A stretch of 8,559 bases of DNA from Deferribacterales bacterium UBA4806 (GTDB lineage Bacteria > Chrysiogenota > Deferribacteres > Deferribacterales > UBA228): contig DHGE01000161.1 of the NCBI GenBank assembly GCA_002402635.1, forward strand, positions 5,260-13,818. Direction: 5' to 3'. Position 1 is the first letter of the stretch; every line of letters begins with the position of its first letter. A program made the translations under genes and the position numbers. Below, one piece after another: positions 1 to 6,483 of the stretch. The notes under the pieces are model-generated. The model saw only the letters and a list, made by a program, of their open reading frames with translations. It was not told the origin of the DNA and did no database searches.

Positions 1-315
1 TCAAAAGCATATCCGTGGTATGAAGGCGGGCAGGTGCCCTTAACAAGAAGATTGCCCAAAAGAGGCTTTAGAAATGCAAAATTTAAAAAAGAGTATAAAA
101 TAATAAATTTAAAAGATATTGATGCATTATATAGCGAAGGAGAGATCGTTAGCTATGATACATTAAAAGAGAAAGGTTTAATTAAAGGCAGAATTAGTGC
201 TGTAAAAATACTGGGTGATGGTGATTTAAGTAAGAAGCTTGTGTTTAAAGTTGATAAGGTATCAAAAAGTGCGCATGGTAAGATAGAGAATTCTAATTCA
301 GATATGGAACCTTAG
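1..315 (+). CDS. rplO: 50S ribosomal protein L15, 5'-truncated
   Basis: The frame is open from the first base to the TAG at 313-315, giving 104 residues. L15 is usually about 145-150 residues, so roughly 40-45 N-terminal residues lie upstream of the window. The ATG- or GTG-like codons inside this frame are not the true start. Recognition rests on the diagnostic stretch EGGQVPLTRRLPKRGF at residues 8-23 and on the C-terminal L15 pattern, including LKEKGLIKG and VKILGDGDL. L15 is a late-assembling large-subunit protein that binds 23S rRNA near the central protuberance. It sits directly before secY, 11 nt away, the standard spc-operon arrangement. The C-terminal tail ending in NSNSDMEP is polar and unremarkable. 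Identity is secure; only the N-terminus is unseen. Confidence 0.95.
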   Translation, partial: SKAYPWYEGGQVPLTRRLPKRGFRNAKFKKEYKIINLKDIDALYSEGEIVSYDTLKEKGLIKGRISAVKILGDGDLSKKLVFKVDKVSKSAHGKIENSNSDMEP

Positions 316-326
316 AGTAAGAAATT

Positions 327-1640
327 ATGTTTAATAAGATTAAAGAAATATTTTCAATATATGAACTAAGAAAGAAACTTCTGATAACATTTGCTTTACT
401 TGTGGTCTATAGAATTGGAACTCACGTACCAGTTCCAGGGATCAATTCTGAAGCATTAATGTTGTTTTTCTCAAGGCAAAGTGGCAATTTATTAGGTTTC
501 TTTGATATGTTTACAGGTGGTGCATTGAGTAGATTGACAGTGTTTGGCCTAGGGATCATGCCTTATATATCTGCTGCAATTATACTTGAGTTATTAACAG
601 TTGTTTCCCCTAAGCTTATGGAGTTAAAGAAGCAGGGGACAGAAGGTAGACAGAAAATTACAAATTATACAAGATATGGAACAGTTCTTATAAGTGTAAT
701 ACAGGCAATGGGTATAGCAATTGGTTTGGAAGCAATGAGAGCCCCTGATGGCAGTGCAGTGGTGTTGTTTCCTGGTTGGCCCTTTAGAATGATTACAACC
801 ATAACGCTTGTCACTGGAACAGTCTTCCTTATGTGGTTAGGTGAGAAAATTACAGAAAAAGGAATAGGAAATGGTATTTCATTAATAATATTTGCAGGAA
901 TTGTTGCAAGTCTTCCAACAGCTATTATTAATACATATAATTTATTCAGGAGCGGTGAGATACAATTAATAACACTAATAGGTGTCGTTGTTTTAATATT
1001 AGCTATAACTGCCGCTATTGTTTTTATGGAAATATCTAACAGAAGAATACCAATTCAGTATGTAAGAAGGACTGTGGGCTTTGGTGTGGCAAAACCTGCA
1101 ACATCATACCTACCATTAAAGATAAATCCATCTGGTGTTATACCAATTATTTTTGCAGCTTCTATTGTTGCTTTCCCTGGAACACTTGCAACTTTTTCCA
1201 ATAGCCCTATAGTTGCGAGGATAGGGCATTATTTTTCGCCTAGTTCCTATGTATATTATATAATTTACGTTGTTTTTATAATATTTTTTACATATTTTTA
1301 TACTTCAATTATATTTAATCCAAAAGATATAGCTGAAAATATTCAAAAAAGTGGTGGGGTTATTCCTGGTAAAAGACCTGGGAATGAGACTGGTGAATTT
1401 ATTGATTATACATTAACTAGACTAACCTTTGTTGGATCAATTTATTTATCTATTGTTGCTATATTGCCCCAGATTATAATAAGGATGTTTAACATGCCCT
1501 TTTATTTTGGCGGTACAAGCATATTAATTGTTATTGGAGTTGGTTTAGATTTTATGCAGAAAGTAGAAGCTCATTTGATTACACATAATTATGATGGTTT
1601 CCTAAGGGCTGGTAAAATTAAAGGGAGGGGTTATGTATGA
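327..1640 (+). CDS. secY: Preprotein translocase subunit SecY
   Basis: SecY is the channel-forming subunit of the SecYEG translocon in the cytoplasmic membrane. It passes unfolded proteins outward or sideways into the lipid bilayer. The product has 437 residues, a normal length, with about ten hydrophobic segments. The N-terminus (ELRKKLLITFALLVVYRIG, then HVPVPGI) is the family's first membrane segment. The plug region follows (GNLLGFFDMFTGGALSRLTV). The cytoplasmic loop carries RRIPIQYVRR, and the next loop has NPKDIAENIQKSGG followed by GKRPG, whose Arg350 matches the arginine important for SecA-driven export in E. coli (R357). The end, EAHLITHNYDGFL, is also typical. The start at 327 gives the usual N-terminus, but its ribosome binding site is poor (only GAG at 315-317), suggesting coupling to rplO. 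The stop overlaps the adk start as ATGA. Confidence 0.98.
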   Translation: MFNKIKEIFSIYELRKKLLITFALLVVYRIGTHVPVPGINSEALMLFFSRQSGNLLGFFDMFTGGALSRLTVFGLGIMPYISAAIILELLTVVSPKLMELKKQGTEGRQKITNYTRYGTVLISVIQAMGIAIGLEAMRAPDGSAVVLFPGWPFRMITTITLVTGTVFLMWLGEKITEKGIGNGISLIIFAGIVASLPTAIINTYNLFRSGEIQLITLIGVVVLILAITAAIVFMEISNRRIPIQYVRRTVGFGVAKPATSYLPLKINPSGVIPIIFAASIVAFPGTLATFSNSPIVARIGHYFSPSSYVYYIIYVVFIIFFTYFYTSIIFNPKDIAENIQKSGGVIPGKRPGNETGEFIDYTLTRLTFVGSIYLSIVAILPQIIIRMFNMPFYFGGTSILIVIGVGLDFMQKVEAHLITHNYDGFLRAGKIKGRGYV

Positions 1641-2290
1641 TAAATATTATTTTATTGGGAGCCCCAGGGGCAGGTAAAGGTACACAGGCTAATAAATTAT
1701 CTAATAAATACAATTTAATTCACATTTCCACAGGAGACATGATAAGAGAGGAGATAAAGAATAATACAATATTTGGTAAAAGAGCAAAAATGTTTTCAGA
1801 TAAAGGTCTACTGGTGCCTGATGAGCTTGTAATAGAAATTATTAAAAATAAGTTATACTTTGTTGGTGGTGGTTATTTATTTGACGGTTTCCCTCGCAAC
1901 GTTAAGCAGGCAGAGGCAGTAGACGAAATTGTTAAATCCAAAAGTATTGCATGCCCCTTGATTTTTTACATTGATGTTTCAGAAGATGAACTTATAAAAA
2001 GGTTGACTAATAGGAGGTATTGTCCAAACTGTAATAAAATATATAATCTCCTTAATAATATTCCTCGAAGAGATGAAATATGTGATTTCTGTGGGAATAA
2101 TTTAATTATGAGAAAAGATGATGTTATTGAAGTGATAAGGAAAAGGCTTGAAGTGTTTTGCAGTGAAACCTATCCATTGTTAGAATACTATAGTAACTCA
2201 GATAAATTGTATAAAATTGATGGCAACTCCTCTGAAAATGAAGTTTATAACCAGTTGGTGAGTATTATAGATGATAATATTAAAAAATAG
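1637..2290 (+). CDS. adk: Adenylate kinase, zinc-LID long form
   Basis: Adenylate kinase interconverts ATP + AMP and 2 ADP in the cytoplasm. The 217-residue product is the long form with a full LID domain. Visible motifs are the P-loop GAPGAGKGT (8-16), the AMP-site segment STGDMIREEI (31-40), DGFPR (83-87), LID-entry arginines in RLTNRR (122-127), and DD with arginines in the C-terminal core (DDVIEVIRKRL, 161-171). The LID carries four cysteines, C129, C132, C149 and C152, in a CxxC...CxxC arrangement, which in this family binds a structural zinc. The start ATG overlaps the secY stop by 4 nt, and a strong GGAGG (1624-1628) lies 8 nt upstream inside secY. The stop lies inside the map coding region. 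The secY-adk-map order is a common spc-operon feature. Identity is near certain. Confidence 0.98.
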   Translation: MINIILLGAPGAGKGTQANKLSNKYNLIHISTGDMIREEIKNNTIFGKRAKMFSDKGLLVPDELVIEIIKNKLYFVGGGYLFDGFPRNVKQAEAVDEIVKSKSIACPLIFYIDVSEDELIKRLTNRRYCPNCNKIYNLLNNIPRRDEICDFCGNNLIMRKDDVIEVIRKRLEVFCSETYPLLEYYSNSDKLYKIDGNSSENEVYNQLVSIIDDNIKK

Positions 2291-3020
2291 AGACGAAATA
2301 GATAAAATGAAGAAAGCTGGAGAGGTTATTAAAAGGTTGTTTGAAGAAATTGATAAAATGGATATTATAAAAATTGGAACAACCACAAAAAGTATTGACA
2401 TATTTATTGGAAATTATATAAAGAACAGTTCAGCTGTTCCATCGTTTTTGAATTACAGAGGTTTTCCAGCAAACTCCTGTATATCTATTAATGATACGGT
2501 GGTGCATGGGATACCAGATGATTATACTTTAGCAGAAAGTGATATAGTTAGTGTTGACGTTGGTGTTTATAAGAATGGTTATCATGCTGATGCTGCAAGA
2601 ACATATATAGTAAATGAAGCAAAAAGTGAAATTGTTCGTTTTGTTGAGACTGCGACGGAATCTTTTTTTGAAGGTGTAAAGATGTGTGTGCCAGATAAGA
2701 GGATTGGTGATATATCGAATAATGTACAAAAATACGTTGAATCTCATGGGTTTAATGTTATTAGAGATTTTTATGGACATGGCATCGGAAGAGATCTCCA
2801 CGAGGATCCTATTATACCTAACTATGGTAAACCTAACAGAGGAGCAAGAATAAAATATGGAATGACACTAGCAATTGAGCCAATGATCAGCATGGGAAGC
2901 CCAAATGTGAAAGTTATGGAAGATGGGTGGACAGCAAAGACGATAGATGGTAGTCTTGCAGCCCATTATGAAAATACCGTTGCAATAACAGCGAATGGGC
3001 CTATAATACTAACACTTTAA
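2271..3020 (+). CDS. map: Methionine aminopeptidase, type I
   Basis: Map removes the initiator methionine from nascent proteins whose second residue is small. The 249-residue product has the creatinase/pita-bread fold signature with all five metal ligands: D96 (in VDVG), D107 (in HADAAR), H170 (in GHGIG), E203 (in AIEPM) and E234 (in HYENT). The catalytic histidines H79 (VVHGIP) and H177 are also present. There is no N-terminal zinc-finger extension, so this is the short bacterial type I form. The start at 2271 gives MIILKNRDEIDKMKKAG, the standard N-terminus. It overlaps adk by 20 nt, and a GGTGAG (2257-2262) lies 8 nt upstream. The overlap suggests translational coupling with adk. It is followed by infA after a 19-nt gap. 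Confidence 0.98.
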   Translation: MIILKNRDEIDKMKKAGEVIKRLFEEIDKMDIIKIGTTTKSIDIFIGNYIKNSSAVPSFLNYRGFPANSCISINDTVVHGIPDDYTLAESDIVSVDVGVYKNGYHADAARTYIVNEAKSEIVRFVETATESFFEGVKMCVPDKRIGDISNNVQKYVESHGFNVIRDFYGHGIGRDLHEDPIIPNYGKPNRGARIKYGMTLAIEPMISMGSPNVKVMEDGWTAKTIDGSLAAHYENTVAITANGPIILTL

Positions 3021-3039
3021 TGCTATAAAATGAGGATGT

Positions 3040-3261
3040 ATGGAAAAAAATGATAATGTTATAGAAATGAAAGGAGAAGTAATTGAAGCTCTGCCTAACA
3101 CTATGTTTAGGGTGAAATTAGAAACGGGCCATTTAATATTAGCGCATTTATCTGGAAAAATGAGGATGCATTATATAAGAATATTGCCTGGTGATAAAGT
3201 AACTATTGAAATGTCCCCTTACGATTTAACAAAGGGACGTATTACCTATAGGCATAAATGA
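3040..3261 (+). CDS. infA: Translation initiation factor IF-1
   Basis: IF-1 binds the 30S A-site during initiation and cooperates with IF-2 and IF-3. The 73-residue product is a single OB-fold domain of the usual length. It matches the family along its whole span: KGEVIEALPNTMFRVKLETG, then AHLSGKMRMHYIRILPGDKV and a C-terminal LTKGRITYRHK. The start at 3040 is chosen because it gives the usual N-terminus (MEKNDNVIEMKG) and has GAGG at 3032-3035 a few bases upstream. Two other ATGs (3030 and 3036) lie in another frame and run into a stop within eight codons. Its position between map and rpmJ is the classical one. Confidence 0.98.
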   Translation: MEKNDNVIEMKGEVIEALPNTMFRVKLETGHLILAHLSGKMRMHYIRILPGDKVTIEMSPYDLTKGRITYRHK

Positions 3262-3272
3262 TGGAGGAATAA

Positions 3273-3386
3273 ATGAAAGTGAGGGCATCAGTAAAACCAA
3301 TATGTATGAAATGTAAGGTAATAAAGCGTAAAGGTGTTATAAGAGTAATATGCGAAAATCCAAGGCATAAACAAAGACAGGGATAA
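3273..3386 (+). CDS. rpmJ: 50S ribosomal protein L36, zinc (C+) form
   Basis: This is a 37-codon gene with product MKVRASVKPICMKCKVIKRK continuing to ENPRHKQRQG and a TAA stop. It is the smallest ribosomal protein and binds 23S rRNA in the large subunit. The zinc ribbon is complete: C11, C14, C27 and H32, marking the C+ form. A perfect GGAGG at 3263-3267 sits 5 nt before the ATG. It lies 11 nt after infA and 14 nt before rpsM, exactly where rpmJ is expected. It is easily missed by length cut-offs. An antisense open frame covers the same bases but has no support. Identity is certain from the sequence pattern and the context. Confidence 0.98.
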   Translation: MKVRASVKPICMKCKVIKRKGVIRVICENPRHKQRQG

Positions 3387-3400
3387 TATTAGGAGGAAAT

Positions 3401-3769
3401 ATGGCAAGAATTGCTGGTGTTGATATACCAAATAATAAGAGAGTTGAAGTTGGGATGACCTATATATATGGTATAGGAAGAAAGACTTCAACTAAGCTAT
3501 TAGATGCTATAAAAATAGACAGAAATAAGAAAGTTGGTGAATTAAGTGAGCAAGAAATCTCAATGATAAGAAAATATATTGAACAAAATATGAAGGTAGA
3601 AGGGGACTTGAGAAAAGAAATCTCCATGAATATAAAAAGATTAATAGAGATTAACTGTTATAGAGGTTATAGACATAAAAATAATTTACCCTGTAGAGGT
3701 CAAAAGACACGTAGCAATGCAAGAACAAGAAGAGGCCTTGCAGGGAAAAAAGGAATTAAAAGAAAATAG
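3401..3769 (+). CDS. rpsM: 30S ribosomal protein S13
   Basis: S13 is in the head of the small subunit, where it binds 16S rRNA, forms bridges to the 50S subunit and contacts P-site tRNA. The 122-residue product starts with MARIAGVDIPNNKRVEVGMTYIYGIG, the family hallmark. It has the helix-two-turn-helix region and the basic tail RGQKTRSNARTRRGLAGKKG that reaches the decoding centre. A slight oddity is NNLPC before RGQKT, where many bacteria have GLPV. A perfect AGGAGG (3391-3396) lies 4 nt before the ATG. It opens the alpha-operon order rpsM-rpsK-rpsD-rpoA-rplQ, 14 nt after rpmJ. Confidence 0.98.
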   Translation: MARIAGVDIPNNKRVEVGMTYIYGIGRKTSTKLLDAIKIDRNKKVGELSEQEISMIRKYIEQNMKVEGDLRKEISMNIKRLIEINCYRGYRHKNNLPCRGQKTRSNARTRRGLAGKKGIKRK

Positions 3770-3781
3770 AGAGGAGAGAAT

Positions 3782-4162
3782 ATGGCACTGAATAAGAAGA
3801 AAAAAGAAAAAATACTAGTTAACAAAGCGATTGCAAATATTAAATCTACTTTTAATAATACAATTATAACATTTACAGATGTTCATGGCAATGTACTTTG
3901 CTGGGGTTCTTCAGGTACTTCTGGTTTCAAAAATTCTAGAAAGTCAACACCCTATGCCGCACAGATAGCCGCTGATAATGTTGCAAAGGTAGCTAAAGAT
4001 TTTGGTATAAGAGAGGTAGAAGTAAATGTAAAAGGCCCTGGATCAGGAAGAGAGAGCGCTATAAGAGCCATACAGTCTGCTGATATAAAGATAACATTAA
4101 TAAGAGATACAACGCCTATTCCACATAATGGTTGTAGGCCAAGAAAGAAGAGAAGGGTATAA
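3782..4162 (+). CDS. rpsK: 30S ribosomal protein S11
   Basis: S11 sits on the platform of the small subunit near the mRNA exit side. The 126-residue product has the expected core: ANIKSTFNNTIITFTDVHGN (18-37), WGSSGTSGFKNSRKSTPYAA (41-60) and VNVKGPGSGRESAIRA (81-96). The invariant C-terminus is TPIPHNGCRPRKKRRV. Asn116 in HNG is the position that forms isoaspartate in E. coli S11 (N119). The basic N-terminal extension (NKKKKEK) is short and normal. GAGGAG at 3771-3776 lies 5 nt upstream of the ATG. It is 12 nt after rpsM and 10 nt before rpsD. Confidence 0.98.
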   Translation: MALNKKKKEKILVNKAIANIKSTFNNTIITFTDVHGNVLCWGSSGTSGFKNSRKSTPYAAQIAADNVAKVAKDFGIREVEVNVKGPGSGRESAIRAIQSADIKITLIRDTTPIPHNGCRPRKKRRV

Positions 4163-4172
4163 GAGGTGACAT

Positions 4173-4799
4173 ATGGCTAGATACACAGGACCAGTTTGTA
4201 AACTTTGCAGGAGAGAGAGTGCTAAGCTCTTTTTGAAAGGGGAGCGTTGCTATAAAGAGAAATGTGCAATTGATAAAAAAAATTATGCTCCAGGACAGCA
4301 TGGTAAAGTAAAAAGAAAGTTATCCGATTATGGAGTCCAACTCAGAGAAAAACAGAAAGTCAAACGAATCTATGGAGTTTTAGAAACTCAATTCAGAGGC
4401 TATTTTAGAAAAGCTGTTAAAATGGAGGGGATAACTGGAGTTAATCTACTTGTTACTTTAGAAAGAAGACTTGATAATGTAGTGTATAGATCAGGATTGG
4501 CAATGAGTAGACCTCAGGCTAGACAGTTTATAACTCATGGACATATTACTATTAATGGAAAAAAAGTTGACATACCGTCATATCTTGTGAAAGAAGGTGA
4601 TGTAGTTGGACTGAGGGAGACCAGTAAAATTAAGGATATTGTTAAGCTATCTCTAGAGACAGCAGAAGGAAGAGGGCTTCCCCAGTGGATTTTGCTTGAG
4701 AAAGCTCATATGCAAGCTAAAGTTCTTAAGATGCCTGCTAGAGATGATATATATGGCGATATAAAGGAACATTTAATAGTAGAATTATATTCTAAATAA
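4173..4799 (+). CDS. rpsD: 30S ribosomal protein S4, zinc (C+) form
   Basis: S4 is a primary 16S rRNA binding protein that nucleates small-subunit assembly. In E. coli it also represses the alpha operon translationally. The 208-residue product starts MARYTGPVCKLCRRES and carries four N-terminal cysteines, C9, C12, C26 and C31, the spacing of the zinc site known from Thermus S4. The central S4 RNA-binding domain is clear: TLERRLDNVVYRSGLAMSRP, then ARQFITHGHITING. The C-terminus (GRGLPQWILLEKA, ending in HLIVELYSK) is also typical. GAGGTGA at 4163-4169 provides the ribosome binding site. No S4-binding pseudoknot can be assigned by eye upstream of rpsM, so autoregulation here is only an inference from E. 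coli. Confidence 0.98.
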   Translation: MARYTGPVCKLCRRESAKLFLKGERCYKEKCAIDKKNYAPGQHGKVKRKLSDYGVQLREKQKVKRIYGVLETQFRGYFRKAVKMEGITGVNLLVTLERRLDNVVYRSGLAMSRPQARQFITHGHITINGKKVDIPSYLVKEGDVVGLRETSKIKDIVKLSLETAEGRGLPQWILLEKAHMQAKVLKMPARDDIYGDIKEHLIVELYSK

Positions 4800-4824
4800 T
4801 TAAATTCATGCTTTTGGAGGCAAT

Positions 4825-5838
4825 ATGGTTTTAATGGATTTTAGACAGATAGTGAAGCCAAAAGGAATAGAAGTTGTAAAAATAGAAGGGAATTTTGCCG
4901 CATTTAAATTAGAACCTTTGGAACGAGGTTATGGTATAACAATTGGTAATGCGCTGAGACGTATATTACTATCCTCAATTGAAGGCACCGCAATTATTGG
5001 AGTTAAAATATCTAAGACAGCTCATGAGTTTACCACTATACCTGGAGTTCATGAAGATGTAGTTAATATCTTGTTAAACTTGAAGAGCTTAAGATTAAGG
5101 CTAAATACACATGAAATAAAGAAATACCATATACGAAAAAAGGGTGAAGGTTTTGTTAAGGCAGGTGATATAGAAGCAGATGCCTTGTTAGAAGTTTTGG
5201 ATCCAGATCATATTATTGCTACAATAACTGATCAAAATACTGAAGTCGATATGGAATTAGTGGTCAAGAGAGGTATAGGTTATGTTCCTGCAGAAGATAT
5301 TGCTCCAACTTTAGGTGGAGAGATCAATGTGATACCTCTAGACGCTACATTTTCACCTATAAGGAAAGTGTGCTATAGAGTAGATAATGCAAGAGTTGGG
5401 CAGAGCACAGATTATGATTCATTACATTTTGAAATTGAAACTGATGGGTCTGTTAAACCTGATGATGCCTTGGCCTATGCTGCAAAAATATTAAAAGATC
5501 ATATGGAACTTTTTATTAACTTTGAAGAGCCTATCTATACTCAAGCCGATGATGCTGAGGATAAAAGTAAACATGCTATTTTTGAACTACTTGATAAAAG
5601 TATTGAAGAATTAGAGTTGTCTGTGAGAGCATATAATTGTTTAAAGAATGCAAATATAAGAACTTTAGCAGAATTGTGTAGTCAAACTGACGCAGATATG
5701 TTAAGGACTAAAAATTTTGGTAGGAAATCTTTAGAGGAAATAAAGAATGTTTTAGCTGATCTAGGCTTGTCTCTAGGAATGGATTTAGAGTCAATGGGAT
5801 ATTATAGTAAAGGAGGAAACGATAATGAGGCATCATAG
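4825..5838 (+). CDS. rpoA: DNA-directed RNA polymerase subunit alpha
   Basis: Alpha dimerises to nucleate assembly of RNA polymerase, and its C-terminal domain contacts UP-element DNA and activators. The 337-residue product has both domains. The NTD spans about residues 5-235, with GYGITIGNALRRILLSSIEG (35-54) as the dimer/beta contact region. A flexible acidic linker (about 236-255, with ADDAEDKSKH) follows. The CTD spans about 258-325, with R268, N271, C272 and K301 matching the E. coli DNA-contact residues R265, N268, C269 and K298. The start at 4825 is preferred over the in-frame ATG at 4834 because GGAGG (4816-4820) is 4 nt upstream. Its 3' end overlaps rplQ by 14 nt and contains the rplQ ribosome binding site. 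Confidence 0.98.
   Translation: MVLMDFRQIVKPKGIEVVKIEGNFAAFKLEPLERGYGITIGNALRRILLSSIEGTAIIGVKISKTAHEFTTIPGVHEDVVNILLNLKSLRLRLNTHEIKKYHIRKKGEGFVKAGDIEADALLEVLDPDHIIATITDQNTEVDMELVVKRGIGYVPAEDIAPTLGGEINVIPLDATFSPIRKVCYRVDNARVGQSTDYDSLHFEIETDGSVKPDDALAYAAKILKDHMELFINFEEPIYTQADDAEDKSKHAIFELLDKSIEELELSVRAYNCLKNANIRTLAELCSQTDADMLRTKNFGRKSLEEIKNVLADLGLSLGMDLESMGYYSKGGNDNEAS
5811..5816 (+). promoter_or_regulatory. rplQ ribosome binding site inside rpoA
   Basis: AGGAGG, 8 nt before the rplQ ATG at 5825. It is embedded in the last codons of rpoA, so a ribosome finishing rpoA passes over it. It supports the overlapping rplQ start instead of a later methionine. Confidence 0.85.
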
Positions 5839-6199
5839 GGTAATTAAACATTTAGGAAGGGATACAGCTCATAGATATGCAATGCTTAGAAATTTGGCAG
5901 CTGAATTAATTGAGCATGCATCAATTTCCACAACATTAGTGAGAGCTAAAGTGTTGCGTAGATACATTGAACCTTTAATTACTCTTGGCAAAAGAGGGGA
6001 TCTTTCTGCTAGAAGACTAGCTCTTAGAAAATTACCTAACAAAAAAGCTGTTGGTAAATTATTTTCTGTTATTGCACCTTTGTATAACGATAGAAGTGGT
6101 GGATATACTAGGATATTGAAGATAGACGAAAGGGATGGTGATAATTCAAAGGTTGCTATTATAGAACTTGTTGATAAGGAAAAGTTGAAAAAGGATTAG
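5825..6199 (+). CDS. rplQ: 50S ribosomal protein L17
   Basis: L17 lies near the exit of the large-subunit peptide tunnel. The 124-residue product matches the family throughout: MRHHRVIKHLGRDTAHRYAM, then LRNLAAELIEHASISTTLVRAK, LITLGKRGDLSARR (52-65), KKAVGKLFSVIAPLYNDRSG and GGYTRILKIDERDGD. Its length is close to the usual 115-130. The start at 5825 lies inside rpoA (14-nt overlap) and is supported by AGGAGG at 5811-5816. It is the last gene of the ribosomal cluster. The following 281 bp are non-coding. Confidence 0.97.
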   Translation: MRHHRVIKHLGRDTAHRYAMLRNLAAELIEHASISTTLVRAKVLRRYIEPLITLGKRGDLSARRLALRKLPNKKAVGKLFSVIAPLYNDRSGGYTRILKIDERDGDNSKVAIIELVDKEKLKKD

Positions 6200-6262
6200 A
6201 GTTTAAATTCTTTATTATCTAATTTTTGGTACTTTACTATAAATTGCCCTTTATAATTTAAG

Positions 6263-6314
6263 TAATAACTATATTCTTTGTGTTAAATTTAGTGTTATTA
6301 TAATATAATTTTTT
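6263..6314 (+). terminator. Weak terminator candidate after rplQ
   Basis: A 7-bp inverted repeat (6263-6269 with 6294-6300) encloses a 24-nt loop, and a run of six T's follows at 6309-6314. The stem is short and AT-rich, the loop is large and the T run is not adjacent to the stem. It is the best candidate in the spacer but is poor by normal criteria, and chance occurrence in AT-rich DNA is quite likely. Confidence 0.15.
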
Positions 6315-6370
6315 GATTGTAAATTTAAGTTGAAATTCAGTTAATATATTTAAAAAGGTCTTTAATACAC

Positions 6371-6398
6371 TTGATTTTATATGTAAAAACATGATAAT
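6371..6398 (+). promoter_or_regulatory. Candidate sigma-70-type promoter for hemL-atpZIB
   Basis: TTGATT (6371-6376, 4 of 6 to TTGACA) and GATAAT (6393-6398, 5 of 6 to TATAAT) are separated by 16 bp. Transcription would start near 6405, giving a leader of about 75-80 nt before hemL. It is the best pair in the spacer, but AT-rich DNA produces such matches by chance. Confidence 0.4.
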
Positions 6399-6470
6399 AC
6401 TTTGTGAATTGTAGAATTGATGTAATGGTAATGGATGTCTATATATTTTAACAAAGTTAGAATTAGTAAG

Positions 6471-6478
6471 AAGGAGGT
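6471..6478 (+). promoter_or_regulatory. Strong hemL ribosome binding site
   Basis: AAGGAGGT is a near-perfect anti-16S match. The GGAGG core (6473-6477) is 3 nt from the GTG at 6481 and 6 nt from the GTG at 6484. Other strong sites in this window stand 4-8 nt from their starts, so the second GTG is favoured. Confidence 0.8.
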
Positions 6479-6483
6479 TAGTG

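Larger units (their letters stand above)
6200..6480 (+). other. AT-rich non-coding spacer between rplQ and hemL
   Basis: No open frame of note or RNA gene is visible on either strand. Two mutually exclusive AT-only stems occur just after rplQ: TATAAA 6238-6243 with TTTATA 6250-6255, and TAAATT 6240-6245 with AATTTA 6255-6260. A longer 7-bp repeat, TAATAAC 6263-6269 with GTTATTA 6294-6300, is followed 8 nt later by six T's (6309-6314). None has a GC-rich stem directly joined to a T tract, so a Rho-independent terminator is not supported. The distal part holds the candidate hemL promoter and the ribosome binding site. No riboswitch-like conserved core was recognised in the leader. Confidence 0.75.

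Noticed and set aside
2198..2401. Open frame on the minus strand across the adk/map junction
   Set aside because: It lies antisense to two certain genes, its translation is low-complexity and hydrophobic as expected from reversed AT-rich coding DNA, and there is no ribosome binding site or family resemblance.
2529..2801. Open frame on the minus strand within map
   Set aside because: It is fully antisense to a conserved enzyme whose metal ligands are encoded in the same bases; no recognisable domain.
3021..3029. Extended -10-like sequence (TGCTATAAA) just before infA
   Set aside because: No -35 partner at the right distance, and a start of transcription there would remove the infA ribosome binding site. 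Likely chance in AT-rich DNA.
3030..3053. Tiny frame starting at an ATG upstream of infA
   Set aside because: Only seven codons (ATG AGG ATG TAT ...) before a stop, in a different frame from infA, with its sequence explained by the infA ribosome binding site.
3288..3491. Open frame on the minus strand over rpmJ and rpsM
   Set aside because: It is a shadow of rpmJ (3273-3386) and the rpsM start, both certain; the translated sequence is an aromatic-rich artefact of reversed AT-rich codons.
4116..4301. Open frame on the minus strand over the rpsK/rpsD junction
   Set aside because: Antisense to two ribosomal proteins, with no supporting motif.
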